In this document: positions 1 through 8,224 of the stretch, one piece after another
Numbering within the stretch: the stretch's first letter is position 1
How the letters are laid out: each line of letters starts with the position of its first letter
NCBI RefSeq assembly: GCF_001418135.1
Contig: NZ_LIPQ01000165.1
Coordinates: forward strand, 1-43,772
Direction of reading: 5' to 3'
Source: Streptomyces aureus
GTDB lineage: Bacteria > Actinomycetota > Actinomycetes > Streptomycetales > Streptomycetaceae
DNA: 43,772 nucleotides
Position numbers and translations under genes: made by a program
The notes under the pieces: model-generated
Databases searched by the model: none
Told to the model about the DNA's origin: nothing
Seen by the model: the letters and a program-made list of their open reading frames with translations, nothing else

Positions 1-489
1 GGCGCCGGCTTCACCGGCCGGATCGTCGGCAACGCCACCGGCCAGGAGATGCAGCTGATGCGCTGCACCGGCCGCGGCCAGCTCTTCCTCGCCGAGGAGG
101 GGGCCCATCTGCACCCGATCGAGCTCCAGGGCGACGGCATCTGCGTCTCCGCGGAGAACGTCCTCGCGTTCGACGAGTCCCTGCAGTACGAGGTGCGGCG
201 CATCGAGGGCCACGGCATCCCCGGCGGCGCCCTGTTCACCATGCAGTTCCAGGGCACCGGCACCGTCGTCGTGAAGACCCACGGCGTGCCCGTGGTGCTT
301 CCCGTCACGCCGACCACCTTCGCCGACTGCAACGCCGTCGTGGCGTGGTCGTCCGCGTCCCAGGTCATCCTCTCCAGCCAGGTGCGGCTCCGCCGCAACG
401 CCTACCCCGGCCACAGCGGAGAGACCGTGAACCTCCAGTTCCGGGGAGCCCCCGGCAACTTCATCGTCGTCCAGCCCTACGAGGTCTGA
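1..489 (+). CDS. AIM24 family protein, 5' end outside the window
   Basis: The reading frame is open from base 1 and ends at 489, so the N-terminus lies upstream; the visible part is 163 residues. It shows the glycine-rich beta pattern of the AIM24 family (LMRCTGRGQLFLAE, then ENVLAFDESLQYEV, FQGTGTVVV, AVVAWSSASQVILSS, FRGAPGNFIVVQPYEV), the same ladder found in the next two genes. AIM24 proteins are beta-helix-like proteins named after a yeast mitochondrial protein; their biochemical role in bacteria is unknown. It is the first of three tandem paralogues, 14 bases before the next start, so the three are probably co-transcribed. The family call is firm; the function is open. Confidence 0.85.
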   Translation, partial: GAGFTGRIVGNATGQEMQLMRCTGRGQLFLAEEGAHLHPIELQGDGICVSAENVLAFDESLQYEVRRIEGHGIPGGALFTMQFQGTGTVVVKTHGVPVVLPVTPTTFADCNAVVAWSSASQVILSSQVRLRRNAYPGHSGETVNLQFRGAPGNFIVVQPYEV

Positions 490-503
490 GGGAGCCCGAA
501 GTC

Positions 504-1184
504 ATGAACCAGCAATTCGCGGGCTACGCCCCGACCCCCGTCGCGGCCCGGATGGAGAACCACGGCCGCGCCATGCTCCAGGTGGCCATGGCCTCCGGCC
601 AGGACCTCTACGCCCGGACCGGCTCGATGGTCTCCTACGAGGGCTACATCACCTACGAGCCCAACCCGCCCGCCGCCCGGCAGGTCGCCCAGCAGTGGGT
701 CACCGGCGAGGGCGCGCCCATCATGAAGTGCTCCGGCGACGGGCTGCTCTACCTCGCCGACTACGGCGCCGACGTCGTCGTGATCAACCTCCAGAACGAC
801 TCGATCTCGGTCAACGGCACCAACCTGCTCGCCTTCGACGCCCACCTCCAGTGGGGCGTCGAGCGGGTCAAGGGGCTCGCGAAGTTCGCCGGCCAGGGCC
901 TGTTCAACGTCGAGATCGCCGGCACCGGCTGGGTCGCCCTGACCTCGCGCGGCACCCCGATCGTCGTCGACTGCGGCCGCGGCGACGACGAGACGTACGT
1001 CGACCCCGACGCGCTCGTCGCCTGGTCGCCGTCGCTCAAGGTCAAGGGCAAGCGCAGCTTCAAGGCGTCCTCCCTCATCGGGCGGGGCAGCGGCGAGGCA
1101 TTCCAGATGGCCTTCTCGGGCCAGGGCATCGTCGTCGTACAGCCGAGCGAGGACAGCACCGACCGCCTGCGGGTCCGGGGCTGA
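504..1184 (+). CDS. AIM24 family protein (second paralogue)
   Basis: 226 residues from an ATG at 504 with a GGAG at 491-494. The frame is open further upstream, but those codons overlap the previous gene out of frame and have no ribosome site. The AIM24 core is complete: IMKCSGDGLLYLAD, TNLLAFDAHLQWGVERVKG, FNVEIAGTGWVALTSRG, ALVAWSPSLKVKGKRS and a C-terminal FSGQGIVVVQPSE strand. There is no signal peptide or membrane segment. It lies 14 bases after the first AIM24 gene and 19 bases before the third. Divergence between the three copies suggests an old duplication and possibly a hetero-oligomer; that part is inference. Confidence 0.88.
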   Translation: MNQQFAGYAPTPVAARMENHGRAMLQVAMASGQDLYARTGSMVSYEGYITYEPNPPAARQVAQQWVTGEGAPIMKCSGDGLLYLADYGADVVVINLQNDSISVNGTNLLAFDAHLQWGVERVKGLAKFAGQGLFNVEIAGTGWVALTSRGTPIVVDCGRGDDETYVDPDALVAWSPSLKVKGKRSFKASSLIGRGSGEAFQMAFSGQGIVVVQPSEDSTDRLRVRG

Positions 1185-1203
1185 GGGGGAGCGAGAACAC
1201 ACC

Positions 1204-1959
1204 ATGCAGAGCCCGCTTTTCAACCACGCCGAACAGCAGAGCCAGGAGCGGTACGTCATCCAGAACCCGCAGCTCCTGCGGGTCACCCTCACCGGGCAGG
1301 ACGACATCCTGGCCCGCAAGGGCGCCATGGTCGCGTACCAGGGACTCGTCGACTTCGACGGCGAGTACAAGACCCCCAGCCAGCGCCGGGCCCAGGCCCG
1401 CACCGGTGAGGGCCTCGACCTCATGCGCTGCTCCGGCCAGGGCACGGTCTACTTCGCCAACCTCGCCCAGTACGTCCACGTCGTGGACGTAGAGCAGGAG
1501 GGCCTGACCGTCGACAGCGCCTACGTCCTGGCGCTCGACTCGACCCTCCACACCGAGGTCATCGCCGTCGACAGCCAGTACGGCGTCTCCGGCACCGGCA
1601 AGTACCAGCTCAACATCTCCGGCCGCGGCCGGGTCGCCCTGATGACCTCGGGGCAGCCGCTGATGATGCAGGTCACGCCCGAGAAGTACGTGAGCGTCGA
1701 CGCGGACGCCATCGTCGCCTGGTCCACCGGGCTGCGCGTCCAGATGCAGGCGCAGACGCACAGCTCCAGCGTCCGCACCCGCCGCGGCAACACCGGCGAG
1801 GGCTGGGAACTCAGCTTCCTCGGCCAGGGCTTCGCGCTCGTCCAGCCCAGCGAGGTCATGCCCCCGCAGAACGCGGCCATCGGCCAGGGCATCGCCGCCC
1901 AGTTCGGCGCCGGACAGCACGGTTCCCACGCCCAGAACCAGAACAACGCCTGGAACTAG
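1204..1959 (+). CDS. AIM24 family protein (third paralogue)
   Basis: 251 residues from an ATG at 1204, with GGGGGAGCGAG just upstream (about 1186-1196). The AIM24 repeats are clear: LMRCSGQGTVYFANLAQ, AYVLALDSTLHTEVIAV, LNISGRGRVALMTSGQ, AIVAWSTGLRVQMQAQ, FLGQGFALVQPSEV. It differs from its neighbours by a roughly 35-residue Gln/Ala/Asn/His-rich C-terminal tail (from about residue 218) that looks disordered. It is the last gene of the tandem set and is followed at once by a strong hairpin terminator. The function of bacterial AIM24 proteins is not established. Confidence 0.88.
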   Translation: MQSPLFNHAEQQSQERYVIQNPQLLRVTLTGQDDILARKGAMVAYQGLVDFDGEYKTPSQRRAQARTGEGLDLMRCSGQGTVYFANLAQYVHVVDVEQEGLTVDSAYVLALDSTLHTEVIAVDSQYGVSGTGKYQLNISGRGRVALMTSGQPLMMQVTPEKYVSVDADAIVAWSTGLRVQMQAQTHSSSVRTRRGNTGEGWELSFLGQGFALVQPSEVMPPQNAAIGQGIAAQFGAGQHGSHAQNQNNAWN

Positions 1960-1972
1960 GCACCGGACGGAC

Positions 1973-2006
1973 GTGAGGGGCGGTCGGCACGCCGACCGCC
2001 CCTCAC
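1973..2006. terminator. Hairpin terminator between convergent genes
   Basis: A perfect 16-bp inverted repeat (1973-1988 with 1991-2006) with a 2-nt centre, between the AIM24 run (ends 1959, plus) and the NUDIX gene (ends 2018, minus). It can serve both strands. There is no T-tract, as is usual in Streptomyces. Confidence 0.8.
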
Positions 2007-2017
2007 GCGCGCGTGCC

Positions 2018-2542
2018 CTACGGAAGCCGCGCCAGCGTGCTCTCCAGGAGACGGACCACCGACGTGTCCGCCACGCCCGCCACCTCCTCGTACGTGAACC
2101 AGCGCAGGTCCAGCGACTCCTCGCTGATCTGCTCCACCGCGCCGGCCGGGGCCAGCGCCGCGTACTGCACGTCAAGGTGCCAGTGGCACGGCGCCGGAAT
2201 CGGATGCCGGTCCAGCCGCACCGGGCCGCCCGGCAGCAGGGTCAGGCCCGTGATCCCGGACTCCTCGGTGGCCTCCCGCAGCGCGGCCGCCTCGACCGTC
2301 GCGTCACCCGCCTCGCAGTGACCGCCCATCTGCAGCCACATGCCCAGCTTCTTGTGCAGGGTCAGCAGCACCCGCCCGCGCGCCGGGTCGACCACCAGCG
2401 CACTGGAGGTCAGGTGCCCGGCCCCGCAGGGCTTGTACATGCCGTCCGGATGCGCGTCCAGGTGCGCCAGATACAGGTCGCGCAGCTCCGGCTGGTCCTC
2501 GTACCCCTTGAGGACGAGGACCGCGTCGTCGTGCAGAGTCAC
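2018..2542 (-). CDS. NUDIX hydrolase
   Basis: 174 residues from a GTG at 2542 whose GTGA overlaps the stop of the upstream gene (TGA 2541-2539). The AAGGAG in the last codons of that gene is the likely ribosome site, so translation is coupled. The C-terminal half of the NUDIX signature is intact (REATEESGI at about residue 91), but the first Glu of the box is replaced (GHCEAGDATVEAAALRE), so metal binding may differ from the textbook arrangement. NUDIX enzymes cleave nucleoside diphosphate-linked substrates; the substrate cannot be told from sequence. It is probably an operon with the PF10103 protein. Confidence 0.85.
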   Translation of the reverse strand: MTLHDDAVLVLKGYEDQPELRDLYLAHLDAHPDGMYKPCGAGHLTSSALVVDPARGRVLLTLHKKLGMWLQMGGHCEAGDATVEAAALREATEESGITGLTLLPGGPVRLDRHPIPAPCHWHLDVQYAALAPAGAVEQISEESLDLRWFTYEEVAGVADTSVVRLLESTLARLP

Positions 2543-3984
2543 TCCTTGCCGTCCCCGTCTTCCGGGGCGTCGCCCTTGGCCGCCTCGCCGAGCATCTTGT
2601 CGATCTCGGAGAAGTCGAGGTGCTCGCGGTGCACGAAGCCGTCCGGGTCGTCCAGGTCGGTCGCCGTCGGCAGCATGTCCGGGTGCTCCCACAGACCGTC
2701 ACGGCCGTCGACCCCGCGCGCGTCCGTCAGCGACGCCCACAGGCGCGCCGCGTCCCGCAGCCGCCGCGGCCGCAGCTCGAGACCGATCAGCGTGGCGAAG
2801 GTCTGCTCGGCGGGACCGCCCGAGGCCCGGCGCCGGCGCAGCGTCTCGCGCAGCGCGTCCGCCGACGTGAGGCGCGACTTGGCGGCCTCGTGGACCACCG
2901 CGTCCACCCAGCCCTCGACCAGGGCCAGCGCCGTCTCCAGCCGGGCCAGGGCCGCCTTCTGCTCCGGAGTGTCCTCCGGCTGGAACATGCCCTGCTGGAG
3001 GGCCTCCTGAAGCTGCTCCGGGTGCGTCGGGTCGAGCTGGCCCACCGCCTCCTCAAGCTTCGAGGTGTCGACCTTGATCCCCCGCGCGTACCCCTCGACC
3101 GCGCCGAACAGATGCGCCCGCAGCCACGGCACGTGGGCGAAGAGACGCTGGTGGGCGGCCTCGCGCAGCGCCAGGTAGAGCCGCACCTCGTCGGAGGGCA
3201 CGCCCAGGTCCTTGCCGAAGGCCTCGACGTTCAGCGGCAGCAGCGCGGCCCGGCCCGCGGGCCCGAGCGGCAGGCCGACATCGGTCGAGCCGACGACCTC
3301 ACCGGCGAGCGCGCCGACGGCCTGCCCGATCTGCTGGCCGAACATGGCGCCGCCCATGGAGCGCATCATGCCGATCAGCGGGCCCGCCATGGCCTGCATC
3401 TCCTCCGGCAGGACGTCGCCCATCGCCGAGCCGACCCGCTCGGCGACCGGGTCCACGAGCTGCTGCCACGCCGGCAGCGTCGCCTCGACCCACTCCGCGC
3501 GGCTCCACGCCACCGCCGTGCTCGCGCCCGAGGGCAGCGAGGTCACACCGTCCAGCCACAGGTCGGCGAGGCGCACGGCCTCCTCGACCGCGGCCTTCTC
3601 CGCCGGACCCACGCTGGCGTCCTTGGTGCCGTCGGCGGTGCCCTGGGCCACCACCTGGCGAGCGATCTGCTTGGCCATGTCCCAGTTCACGGGACCGCCC
3701 TCGTAGCTCAGCATCTGGCCGAGCTGCTGGAAGGCCGCACCGAGATCGTTGGGGTTCAGCGAGCCGAACATCGCCGCGAACGGATTGTCCGCCCCGCCCG
3801 GTCCGCCCATGCCGGGCAGCCCGCCGAAGCCGAACGGGTTCGCCCCGAACGGGTTCGCCCCGAACGGGTTGCCGCCCTGGCCGCCGGACCCCTGGCCACC
3901 TCCGGCGGGGTCCTTCTTCTTGCCCTCGTCGCCGTTCTCCGGCTCCTCCGGCGGAAGGCCGAATCCGAATGGGGTGTCACTCAC
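2539..3984 (-). CDS. PF10103-type zincin-like putative metalloprotease/hydrolase
   Basis: 481 residues from a GTG at 3984 (GAGGAA about 6 bases upstream); the longer open frame upstream has no ribosome site. The N-terminus is a Gly/Asn/Pro/Phe-rich low-complexity stretch containing NPFGANPFGANPFGFGG. The rest is the conserved alpha-helical body of the actinobacterial family usually named zinc-dependent metalloprotease or DUF2342, with FGQQIGQAVGALAGEVVGS and WVDAVVHEAAKSRL. I see HEAAK, not a full HExxH, so the protease label is family-based only. It is coupled by GTGA overlap to the NUDIX gene and divergent from the epimerase-like gene. Confidence 0.8.
   Translation of the reverse strand: MSDTPFGFGLPPEEPENGDEGKKKDPAGGGQGSGGQGGNPFGANPFGANPFGFGGLPGMGGPGGADNPFAAMFGSLNPNDLGAAFQQLGQMLSYEGGPVNWDMAKQIARQVVAQGTADGTKDASVGPAEKAAVEEAVRLADLWLDGVTSLPSGASTAVAWSRAEWVEATLPAWQQLVDPVAERVGSAMGDVLPEEMQAMAGPLIGMMRSMGGAMFGQQIGQAVGALAGEVVGSTDVGLPLGPAGRAALLPLNVEAFGKDLGVPSDEVRLYLALREAAHQRLFAHVPWLRAHLFGAVEGYARGIKVDTSKLEEAVGQLDPTHPEQLQEALQQGMFQPEDTPEQKAALARLETALALVEGWVDAVVHEAAKSRLTSADALRETLRRRRASGGPAEQTFATLIGLELRPRRLRDAARLWASLTDARGVDGRDGLWEHPDMLPTATDLDDPDGFVHREHLDFSEIDKMLGEAAKGDAPEDGDGKE
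3831..3870. repeat. 15-bp tandem repeat, about 2.7 units, inside the PF10103 gene
   Basis: The unit CGAACGGGTTCGCCC occurs at 3831-3845 and 3846-3860, with a partial third copy to about 3870. It is in frame and encodes the repeated ANPFG motif in the low-complexity N-terminal region, so copy-number slippage would lengthen or shorten this tail without a frameshift. Confidence 0.8.
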
Positions 3985-4040
3985 AGGTTTCCTCGGCTCG
4001 TAGGGCCGCCGGCCTCCTGCCGACGGCGACTGCCCGACCA

Positions 4041-4060
4041 GGGCCTGTCCAGACAGGCCC
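4041..4060. promoter_or_regulatory. Palindrome in the 214-bp divergent intergenic region
   Basis: GGGCCTGTC-CA-GACAGGCCC, a perfect 9-bp inverted repeat with a 2-bp centre, between the divergent starts at 3984 (minus) and 4199 (plus). It could be an operator or a leader hairpin. I see nothing else convincing in 3985-4198. Confidence 0.4.
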
Positions 4061-4198
4061 CGCACACCACCAGCGTAGACATCCGGGCCGGAAATGGGCT
4101 CGGTGCTCCGCCGGGCCGTGCCCTGCGGCAGGATGGACGCCACCTGGTCCGTACGCGTCATCCGTGTACGTACTGAAGACAACCGCTGGAGACGCCCG

Positions 4199-5308
4199 GT
4201 GAGTTCCCCAGATCCACAGGTTCGCGGAGCGCGAAACCTCTCAACCCGGTCCGCCGCGCGCGGCCCCGTCGTCGCGGTCACCGGTGCCGCTTCCGGCGTC
4301 GGTGACCTGCTGACCAGGCGCCTCGCCGCGTCCGACGAGATCAAGAAGGTCGTCGCCATCGACGAGCGCCGGGGCGAGGTCGCCGGGGCGCAGTGGCACA
4401 TCCTCGACGTGCGCGACCCGGCCATCGCCGAGAAGCTGCGCGGCGCGGACGTCGTCGTGCACCTCGCCGTCGATCTCGACCTGGAGACCGACCCCGCCGC
4501 ACGAACGGCCTACAACGTGCGCGGTACGCAGACCGTGCTGACCGCCGCGGCCGCCGCCGGGGTCCACCGGGTGGTGCTGTGCACCTCCGCGATGGTCTAC
4601 GGCGCGCTGGCCGACAACGACATCCCGCTCTCCGAGGACGCCGAGCTCAGGGCCACGGCGGAGGCCACCGGCGTGGGCGACATGCTGGAGATCGAGCGCC
4701 TCGGCCGCCGGGCGCCCCGCGCGCACCCCGGCCTCAACGTCACCGTGGTCCGCCCGGCCGTCCTCGTCGGCGGTACGGACACGGCGCTGACCCGCTACTT
4801 CGAGTCGCCCCGGCTGCTCGTCGTCGCCGGCTCCCGGCCCACCTGGCAGTTCTGCCACGTGGAGGACCTGGTCAGCGCCCTGGAGTACGCGGCCCTGGAG
4901 AAGGTCGAAGGGGAGTTCGCGGTCGGCTGCGAGGGCTGGCTGGAGCAGGAGGAGGTCGAGGAGCTCTCCGGGATCCGGCGCATGGAGCTGCCCTCCGCCG
5001 TCGCCCTGGGCACCGCGGCCCGGCTCCACCGGATCGGGCTCACCCCGTCCCCGGCGGGCGACCTCGCGTACACGATGCACCCGTGGGTGGTCAGTGTCGG
5101 ACGCCTGCACGACGCCGGCTGGCGGCCGAAGTGGACGAACGAGGAGGTCCTCGCCGCGCTCCTGGAGGAGGTCGAGGGCCGTCACACGGTCGCCGGCCGC
5201 CGGCTGGGCCGCAAGGACGCCACGGCGGCGGGCGCGGCCGGTGCGACGGTGGCCCTGCTCGGTACGGCGGCGCTCGTCCGGCAGATGCGGAAGCGGCGGG
5301 GGATCTGA
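4199..5308 (+). CDS. NAD-dependent epimerase/dehydratase-like (extended SDR) protein
   Basis: 369 residues from a GTG at 4199 (GGAG at 4188-4191). The cofactor loop VTGAASGVGDLL starts about 24 residues in, followed by VVAIDERR, ILDVRDP and DVVVHLAVDLD, as in extended short-chain dehydrogenases. At the usual catalytic site it reads CTSAMVYGALADN, with the Tyr present but no YxxxK Lys in register, so it may bind NAD(P) without standard catalysis. The C-terminus has a hydrophobic run (AAGAAGATVALLGTAALVRQMRKRR) that could anchor it to the membrane or lie on it. It is a stand-alone gene upstream of moaE; the substrate is unknown. Confidence 0.8.
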   Translation: MSSPDPQVRGARNLSTRSAARGPVVAVTGAASGVGDLLTRRLAASDEIKKVVAIDERRGEVAGAQWHILDVRDPAIAEKLRGADVVVHLAVDLDLETDPAARTAYNVRGTQTVLTAAAAAGVHRVVLCTSAMVYGALADNDIPLSEDAELRATAEATGVGDMLEIERLGRRAPRAHPGLNVTVVRPAVLVGGTDTALTRYFESPRLLVVAGSRPTWQFCHVEDLVSALEYAALEKVEGEFAVGCEGWLEQEEVEELSGIRRMELPSAVALGTAARLHRIGLTPSPAGDLAYTMHPWVVSVGRLHDAGWRPKWTNEEVLAALLEEVEGRHTVAGRRLGRKDATAAGAAGATVALLGTAALVRQMRKRRGI

Positions 5309-5416
5309 CCGGGGAGGACGGAGTGCGGCGGCCTGTAGGACCCTCCTACACAGGCCGCCGACGACCGGTCGAAACCGCTATTCCGGGATCCCGCGCGCGT
5401 ACGGCACGATGGACGC

Positions 5417-5881
5417 ATGGCACCGACGTCGATTGACCACCCCGGCGAGCAGGCCGCCGCCGATCCGATCAAGCTCCTCGCGATCCGGGAGACCCCGCTC
5501 TCCCTCGACGAGGTCTTCCGGGCGGTCGGGGACGACGCCTCCGGCGGCACGACGCTCTTCGTGGGCACCGTGCGCAACCACGACGGCGGCGCGGACGTCG
5601 ACCGTCTGGGCTACTCCTGCCACCCCACCGCCGAGGCGGAGCTGCGCCGGGTCGCGGAGAAGGTCGTCGCCAACCACCCGGTCCGCGCGCTGGCCGCCGT
5701 GCACCGCGTGGGCGACCTGGCCGTGGGCGACATCGCGGTGATCGTGGCCGTCTCCTGCCCGCACCGCGGTGAGGCCTTCGAGGCCTCCCGCAAGCTCATC
5801 GACGACCTCAAGCACGAGGTCCCCATCTGGAAGCACCAGACCTTCTCGGACGGCACAGAGGAGTGGGTGGGGGCCTGCTGA
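5417..5881 (+). CDS. moaE: Molybdopterin synthase catalytic subunit MoaE
   Basis: 154 residues, ATG at 5417. MoaE transfers sulfur from the MoaD thiocarboxylate to precursor Z to make molybdopterin. The family motifs are all visible: GTTLFVGTVRNHDGG, the HRVGDLAVGD segment, CPHRGEAFEASR and the C-terminal VPIWKHQTF with the catalytic-region Lys, ending in EEWVGAC. Length matches the family. No moaD or other cofactor gene is adjacent in this window, so it must work with partners encoded elsewhere. Confidence 0.95.
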   Translation: MAPTSIDHPGEQAAADPIKLLAIRETPLSLDEVFRAVGDDASGGTTLFVGTVRNHDGGADVDRLGYSCHPTAEAELRRVAEKVVANHPVRALAAVHRVGDLAVGDIAVIVAVSCPHRGEAFEASRKLIDDLKHEVPIWKHQTFSDGTEEWVGAC

Positions 5882-5899
5882 TGCCCGCCACCCCTGGTC

Positions 5900-5932
5900 T
5901 GGGGGCCCCTCCGTCCGAAGGCCGGGGGAGGG
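5900..5932. repeat. REP-like GC hairpin downstream of moaE
   Basis: TGGGGGCCCCTCC, a short spacer, then CCGGGGGAGGG: stem CCCTCC/GGAGGG (5907-5912 with 5927-5932). Its left arm differs by one base from a second element at 24451-24489. It looks like one of the small dispersed palindromes common in Streptomyces genomes and may also act as the moaE terminator. Confidence 0.5.
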
Positions 5933-5992
5933 TCGGGGCCTGCTGAAATGCGTCACCGGTGCGTGTCGCGGCAGCAAGGCGACGCGCCGACA

Positions 5993-6010
5993 GGGCGTAG
6001 CCGAACGCCC
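5993..6010. terminator. Weak hairpin in the moaE - small membrane protein gap
   Basis: GGGCGT-agccga-ACGCCC followed by GATTT. A possible terminator or leader hairpin; the rest of the 216-bp gap 5882-6097 holds only the REP-like element. Confidence 0.3.
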
Positions 6011-6097
6011 GATTTGCGTAACCGCCCCCCAGGCGCGAGCGTTGGTCTCACAGATGACACAGTCTGCTGATCAACTCACTGGGGATGGGAGGTCGGG

Positions 6098-6325
6098 ATG
6101 GCAGCGCTGGCCTGGTTGCTGATTCCGCTTTTCGCAGTCGTCGGCGCGGCGATATGGGGAAGCTGGGCTTCGAGGAGCAAGACGATAGGTGACGTGGCCG
6201 AACTCGCCGGCTACGCCCGCTTCCGGGACGCGATGGAACGCGCCCACACCACGATCCCCGATTCCGCTCGTGCCGAGCGCGAACCGGCCGCCGCGGGCGG
6301 TGCCGCCGCCTCGCCGTCGAGCTGA
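6098..6325 (+). CDS. Small single-pass membrane protein, unknown function
   Basis: 75 residues from an ATG at 6098 with GGGAGG at 6087-6092. Residues 2-21 (AALAWLLIPLFAVVGAAIWG) form one hydrophobic segment. It is followed by a short soluble part with TIGDVAELAGYARFRDAMERA and an Ala/Pro/Ser-rich tail. There is no cleavage-site pattern, so it is probably anchored with a cytoplasmic tail. It precedes the PDZ/Lon-like protease by 66 bases on the same strand and may be co-expressed with it. I do not recognise a named family. Confidence 0.7.
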   Translation: MAALAWLLIPLFAVVGAAIWGSWASRSKTIGDVAELAGYARFRDAMERAHTTIPDSARAEREPAAAGGAAASPSS

Positions 6326-6391
6326 CGCCGGCCCGCCTCGTACGGACCGCCCCAGGGGTGCACCCACAGGCGAGTCCCGTACTGTCGTTCC

Positions 6392-7480
6392 ATGCCACGC
6401 CGCACCGCGACGATGCTCGCCTCCACCCTGGTCCTGATCTGTCTGCTCATCGCGGGCGTCCTGATCCCGGTGCCGTACGCGGAGATGAGCCCGGGCCCCA
6501 CGGTCAACACCCTCGGCGAGGCCCGGGGAGAGCCCGTGCTGCACATCGAGGGACGCAAGACGTACCCGACCGACGGGCACCTCAACATGACGACGGTCCG
6601 CGTCACGAGCGCGGACTACAAGATGAACGCCGTCGAGGCGGTCTACGGCTGGCTGGCCCACGACAACGTGGTGGTGCCGCACGACACGCTCTACCCGGAC
6701 GGCAAGACCGAGGAGCAGTCGAGCCAGGAGAACGCCGAGGAGTTCAGCCAGTCCCAGGAGAGCGCCAAGGTGGCCGCCCTCAAGGAGCTGAACATCCCGG
6801 TCGTCTCCCGTGTCGTCGTCGGCACAGTGATCAAGGGCTCGCCCGCCGAGGGCAAGCTGCACGCCGGTGACGTGATCAAGGCCGTCGACGGGGTCGCGAT
6901 CACCGCGCAGGCCGATGTCGCCAAGCAGGTCGTGAAGCGGAAGCCCGGCCAGGACGTCGCGTTCACGATCGTCCCGGCCAAGGAGGCGGCCGCCGCCGAG
7001 AAGGCCCGCAAGGAGCCCACGGCCACCCGGAAGGTGGTCATCACGACCACCACGTCCGAGGAGGGCGACCGGGCCGTCGTCGGCATCCAGGCCGGCACCG
7101 ACCACGTCTTCCCGTTCACGATCGACATCAATCTGGCCGATGTCGGCGGCCCCAGCGCCGGGCTGATGTTCGCGCTCGGCATCGTCGACAAGCTCACCCC
7201 CGAGAGCCTCACCGACGGCCGCTTCATCGCCGGCACCGGCACCATCGACGACGAGGGCAAGGTCGGCCCGATCGGCGGCATCGAGATGAAGCTGGTCGGC
7301 GCGCGCAACGCCGGCGCCCAGTACTTCCTCACCCCGGCCGACAACTGTGAGAACGCCGCGAGGGACACACCCGACGGGCTCACCCTCGTCAGGGTGGACA
7401 CCATCGACGACGCCACGAAGTCCCTGGAGAAGCTCCGCGCCGGCGACACGAAGTCCCTGCCGACCTGCTCGAAGAGCTGA
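6392..7480 (+). CDS. Membrane-anchored PDZ domain / Lon-like (S16) serine protease, YlbL type
   Basis: 362 residues. Residues about 8-28 are an N-terminal membrane anchor, followed by the family's PVPYAEMSPGPTVNTLG. A PDZ domain (about 140-205) carries GSPAEGKLHAGDVIKAVDG. The C-terminal S16 protease domain has the nucleophile in DVGGPSAGLMFALG (Ser255) and the general-base Lys in GGIEMKLVGARNAGA (Lys300), the Ser-Lys dyad of Lon-type proteases, here without an ATPase domain. Relatives such as Bacillus YlbL act outside the membrane. It converges on the PPA1309 gene across a strong terminator. Confidence 0.92.
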   Translation: MPRRTATMLASTLVLICLLIAGVLIPVPYAEMSPGPTVNTLGEARGEPVLHIEGRKTYPTDGHLNMTTVRVTSADYKMNAVEAVYGWLAHDNVVVPHDTLYPDGKTEEQSSQENAEEFSQSQESAKVAALKELNIPVVSRVVVGTVIKGSPAEGKLHAGDVIKAVDGVAITAQADVAKQVVKRKPGQDVAFTIVPAKEAAAAEKARKEPTATRKVVITTTTSEEGDRAVVGIQAGTDHVFPFTIDINLADVGGPSAGLMFALGIVDKLTPESLTDGRFIAGTGTIDDEGKVGPIGGIEMKLVGARNAGAQYFLTPADNCENAARDTPDGLTLVRVDTIDDATKSLEKLRAGDTKSLPTCSKS

Positions 7481-7498
7481 GTCCGCGCCCGTACGTGA

Positions 7499-7533
7499 GA
7501 AGGGGCGCCCGGTCACCGACCGGGCGCCCCTTC
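7499..7533. terminator. Hairpin terminator, convergent genes
   Basis: A perfect 15-bp stem (7499-7513 with 7519-7533) and 5-nt loop, between the protease (plus, ends 7480) and the PPA1309 gene (minus, ends 7550). Confidence 0.85.
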
Positions 7534-7549
7534 CGCTGTCGTGCGGAGG

Positions 7550-8101
7550 TCAGCTCTCGAAGGTCGCCGCCAGCGCCTCGGCGAGGCCCGGCACCAGGTC
7601 GGGGCCGGTCAGGACCTCGGTCGCGGTGTCCTTCTCGCGGAGCCGGATCGCCGCCTCGCGGGCACCGCCGCGCAGCACGGCCACGGTCATCCGTACCTCC
7701 TGGCGGTCCGGGTGGGCGGCCACCCACTTGGCGAGCTGCTTCTCGTTCAGACCCTGCGGGACCTGGGCCTCCGCAGACGGGGGCAGCATGAGCCGTTCCA
7801 CCGTCATGGCGCAGCCGGCCACGCCCGCGGGCCAGGCGATCGTGCCGAGGAATTCGTCGAGGGGCTTCCCGCGCGGCAGCTTGTCCTGCTCGATCGGGGT
7901 GTAGGCGGTGGCATCGTCACCCAGGCCCAGCTGGGAGGCGAGCGCGGGTTCCTTGGCGCGCAGCCGTGCGGTGTCGACCAGGGCGAACAGACGGGCCGGC
8001 TGGTCCCAGCCGAGGCCCGCCGCGTACTCGTCGATCTCGAGCACCGCGCGGGTGAGGGGGCTCGCGGCCATTGCCGGGCCGGAGGGGGAAACGTTGGACA
8101 T
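7550..8101 (-). CDS. PPA1309 family protein, unknown function
   Basis: 183 residues from an ATG at 8101, with AGGA about 9 bases upstream. It is a soluble actinobacterial protein with no catalytic motif I can name; recognisable stretches are AVLEIDEYAAGLGWDQPARLFALVDT near the N-terminus and GLNEKQLAKWVAAHPDRQEVRMTVAVLRGG. The family is typically found next to the UPF0182 gene, as here, where the two are divergent across 123 bp. Functional linkage to UPF0182 is suggested only by that conserved neighbourhood. Confidence 0.85.
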   Translation of the reverse strand: MSNVSPSGPAMAASPLTRAVLEIDEYAAGLGWDQPARLFALVDTARLRAKEPALASQLGLGDDATAYTPIEQDKLPRGKPLDEFLGTIAWPAGVAGCAMTVERLMLPPSAEAQVPQGLNEKQLAKWVAAHPDRQEVRMTVAVLRGGAREAAIRLREKDTATEVLTGPDLVPGLAEALAATFES

Positions 8102-8224
8102 GACCAATATCCTGCCTCCTCTTCCCCTGAACACGGGAACTAGGTAAAGCCTCAGTAAGTTGCACCATTGGGCTCTACGATCGCGGGGCCTGCTTTCAGA
8201 CGCATCAACATCGAGGGGCGCACG

